DNA of 64,000 bases, from contig NZ_CP065193.1 in the NCBI RefSeq assembly GCF_018831625.1, positions 1,116,001-1,180,000 on the forward strand, given 5' to 3'. Source of the stretch: Spiroplasma endosymbiont of 'Nebria riversi'. GTDB taxonomy: Bacteria; Bacillota_I; Bacilli_A; Mycoplasmatales; Nriv7. The position numbers and the translations under genes were made by a program. Numbering within the stretch: the first letter of the stretch is position 1; each line of letters begins with the position of its first letter. Under the pieces are notes generated by a model. That model saw only the letters and a program-made list of their open reading frames with translations, was not told the DNA's origin and made no database searches. Shown in pieces: positions 62,410 to 64,000 of the stretch.

Positions 62410-62922
62410 GTGGAAAATAATAATGTTATGGATATGGCAAAATATTTAATTCGTAAAAATCCAGATTTATTTAACTCAAAACAACTTTTTAAAAAAAATT
62501 GCTTAAAAATGTATAAGGGGGAATTTATGCTTCATAAATTGCTTCATTTAGCACAAGTTTTTCATTTATTAATTAAGAATAAACCTTTATTTAGTGTAAA
62601 TGAAGAAGTGGCTTATAACAATGGACCTGTTATTAGAAGTATTCGCAAACAACATAATAAACCTTTAATTTTTAATACAAAAAGCGAAATTAATTTAAGT
62701 AAAGAAATTAAAAGTTTTATTGATAATATTTATTTATTTTTTGAAGACGCAAACCCTGATGAATTATTTGAAATAACACATTATGATCAATGCTGAAAGG
62801 AAGCATTTCAAAAAAGTGAAAAAAATATTGACGACGGTAAAATGGATGTTAGAAATTATATTGATTTTTATAAAAAAAAATATAAGATTGCAATAGATCA
62901 TTTCTCTGAGTTGTATTTGTAG
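62410..62922 (+). CDS. Panacea-domain (DUF4065/SocA-like) antitoxin candidate
   Basis: 170 residues. HKLLHLAQVFHLLIKNKPLF near residue 42 and EEVAYNNGPVIRSIRKQH near residue 65 follow the Panacea pattern (KLLyyaq.whL, pLF..e..Aw..GPV). Panacea proteins are antitoxins that pair with many unrelated toxins and are common in prophages. One UGA Trp. GTG 62410 starts the longest frame; ATG 62431 is possible. The next gene, 31 bases on, is the probable toxin. Confidence 0.7.
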
Positions 62923-62953
62923 ATTTATATTTAGAAAGATTAAAATAATTAAT

Positions 62954-63388
62954 ATGTTTAAGTTGGGTTCAATTTTTAATTTGGTTTTACCAATGGATAG
63001 TAAAGATAATAAAAAGCATCCTCATATTTTAATTTGTTATATAAATAATAATAGTTTTTGTTTACTTTCAAAAATAGTATCTTATAAAAAAATAAAAACA
63101 GTAGCACCTTTTAATTGTATTCCTATTTTTAAAAAGGATTTCCCGTGCTTGAAAAATGATAGCACGATAAGCGGAAACACATTAATAAAGTTAGAATTTG
63201 ATAAAAATAGTTTAAACAGTTATATTTTAAAGTGTTCTTTAAATTTTAATTGTAAATATTGCCCATTTAAATCGCACCTCATTTTGGATATGGAACATAA
63301 GGCATTTAAAAAACATGTTAAGAATTGTTTTAAAAATGTTAAAGAAAATAAAAATTTCCGTTACAAGACTTTTTACTTGAAGACTTAA
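62954..63388 (+). CDS. PemK/MazF-like toxin candidate
   Basis: 144 residues. LGSIFNLVLPMDSKDNKKHP then HILICYINNNSFCLLSKIVS follows the SH3-barrel order of PemK/MazF-type proteins (GxIxxVxxpxxxGxxKxRPxLVI). A Cys-rich part (FNCKYCPFKSHLILD) is added at the C terminus and could bind zinc. No Trp. Downstream of the Panacea gene, it completes a toxin-antitoxin layout; not proven. Confidence 0.5.
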   Translation: MFKLGSIFNLVLPMDSKDNKKHPHILICYINNNSFCLLSKIVSYKKIKTVAPFNCIPIFKKDFPCLKNDSTISGNTLIKLEFDKNSLNSYILKCSLNFNCKYCPFKSHLILDMEHKAFKKHVKNCFKNVKENKNFRYKTFYLKT

Positions 63389-63398
63389 AATATTATAA

Positions 63399-64000
63399 TT
63401 AAATTATATAAAATAAATTTTTATTTTGTTTTCCACGAATAAACTGTCTTACAGCATATAACGCATAAAAGTCTGCATCATAAGGATCAAGATACATTTT
63501 TGGATCAGGAACATTCGTGCGTTTTTCATCATATCGTAATTCTTCGTAGCATTTGGCAGTAAAAGGATTATTCTGTAAATTTATATTACAATTACCAAAT
63601 CCAAACAAATTACGCATTCAAATAACGCGGTCTGTTAAACCAGATTCTTTGGTTAATGGTGTTGTGTGTTTAATGGCTGTGCTGGTACGAATGTTAAAAC
63701 TATAATCTTCGATTAATTTTGTTTTAATTCATTCCATAGCGGTTTTTGCTTTGTCGTCGTAATTAAAAATAACATCAGCAAAATTATAAAAATTTGCTCT
63801 TAAAGTCATGATTTCTTCTACAAGATAACTAATTTTTTCGTTTTCAGAAAAATTATCTCAGGGGGTTACAACAATCTCACATATTAAATATGGATCGTAA
63901 AGTTCAGTTTTTTTATATTCTTGAAATCCCCAAAATTTTAGCACAGTATGATCGATTGGTCCAGTTGTTCAATAAATCCCGATACTATAAAAATCAAATT
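63399..64000 (-). CDS. Terminase large subunit, C-terminal nuclease part (partial)
   Basis: The gene enters from beyond position 64000 and ends at 63399; 200 codons are visible. FDFYSIGIYWTTGPIDHT is the RNase H-fold first strand with acidic residue, LKFWGFQEYKKTELYDPYLI the following strand, and KMYLDPYDADFYALYAVRQF near the end carries the last acidic residues. Large terminases package phage DNA; the ATPase half lies outside. It is on the opposite strand to all other late genes. Four UGA Trp. Confidence 0.7.

Noticed and set aside
1..64000. Many short open frames ending at TGA
   Set aside because: In Spiroplasma UGA encodes Trp. Joining frames across TGA restores known proteins (nusA, infB, pnp, MATE), so these ends are not real stops.

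Overview
The window is from a Spiroplasma chromosome, most likely the Citri clade. Base composition is very AT-rich. UGA must be read as tryptophan: pnp, nusA, infB, the MATE transporter and nearly every viral gene only make sense across in-frame UGA codons. The window is crowded with SpV1-type plectrovirus sequence, UPF0236/ISLre2 transposases and decaying secreted effectors. All coordinates below assume UGA=Trp.

Chromosomal backbone: NAD kinase and a small PTS EIIB-like membrane protein (243-1409); pnp and a convergent MATE exporter (11664-15231); a Cof-type HAD phosphatase (33119-33934); a decayed SGNH hydrolase (36581-36873); and the nusA-ylxR-infB-rbfA operon (37316-41075). Between these lie mobile elements.

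Mobile elements of the first type (ME1 1413-11587; ME2 18336-27029; ME3 27030-33032) share one plan. A left terminus GGRYGCATAAAG is followed by a plectrovirus operon (short replication/membrane/coat genes, Zot-like ATPase, large ORF1), a lipoprotein, a terminator, an inverted secreted toxin gene, then a divergent UPF0236 transposase and a right terminus that is an imperfect inverted repeat of the left. ME1 is flanked by a 9-bp duplication (AAATAGCGA), so virus, toxin and transposase appear to have inserted as one unit. ME2 has suffered a 5.8-kb inversion bounded by its own right terminus and an inverted 8-bp target copy, as expected of intramolecular transposition. ME3 has lost almost all virus genes but keeps lipoprotein, toxin and transposase.

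The toxin cargo differs between elements. ME1 and ME2 carry a beta-propeller protein whose C-terminal domain resembles ETX/MTX2 pore-forming toxins. ME3 carries a very large protein joining a signal peptide, a ribosome-inactivating-protein-like domain (catalytic Glu replaced by Gly), ankyrin repeats, an OTU cysteine-protease domain and a hydrophobic segment, a layout related to the S. poulsonii male-killing protein Spaid. A second virus type (MED, 42277-50407, minus strand) carries a different transposase and a propeller-only effector, and is flanked by 22-bp direct repeats.

From about 50.6 kb to the right edge is a different, tailed-phage-like prophage: methyltransferase-like, RuvC-like and SSB-like genes, scaffold, capsid, large structural proteins, tail fibre, holin, a Panacea-type toxin-antitoxin pair, and a terminase large subunit on the opposite strand that runs off the window.

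Most viral genes carry nonsense or frameshift mutations. A notable subset of frameshifts, including those in pnp and ylxR, lies exactly in runs of 7-10 A, so either the assembly has homopolymer errors or slippage restores the frame. No rRNA, tRNA or CRISPR array was seen.
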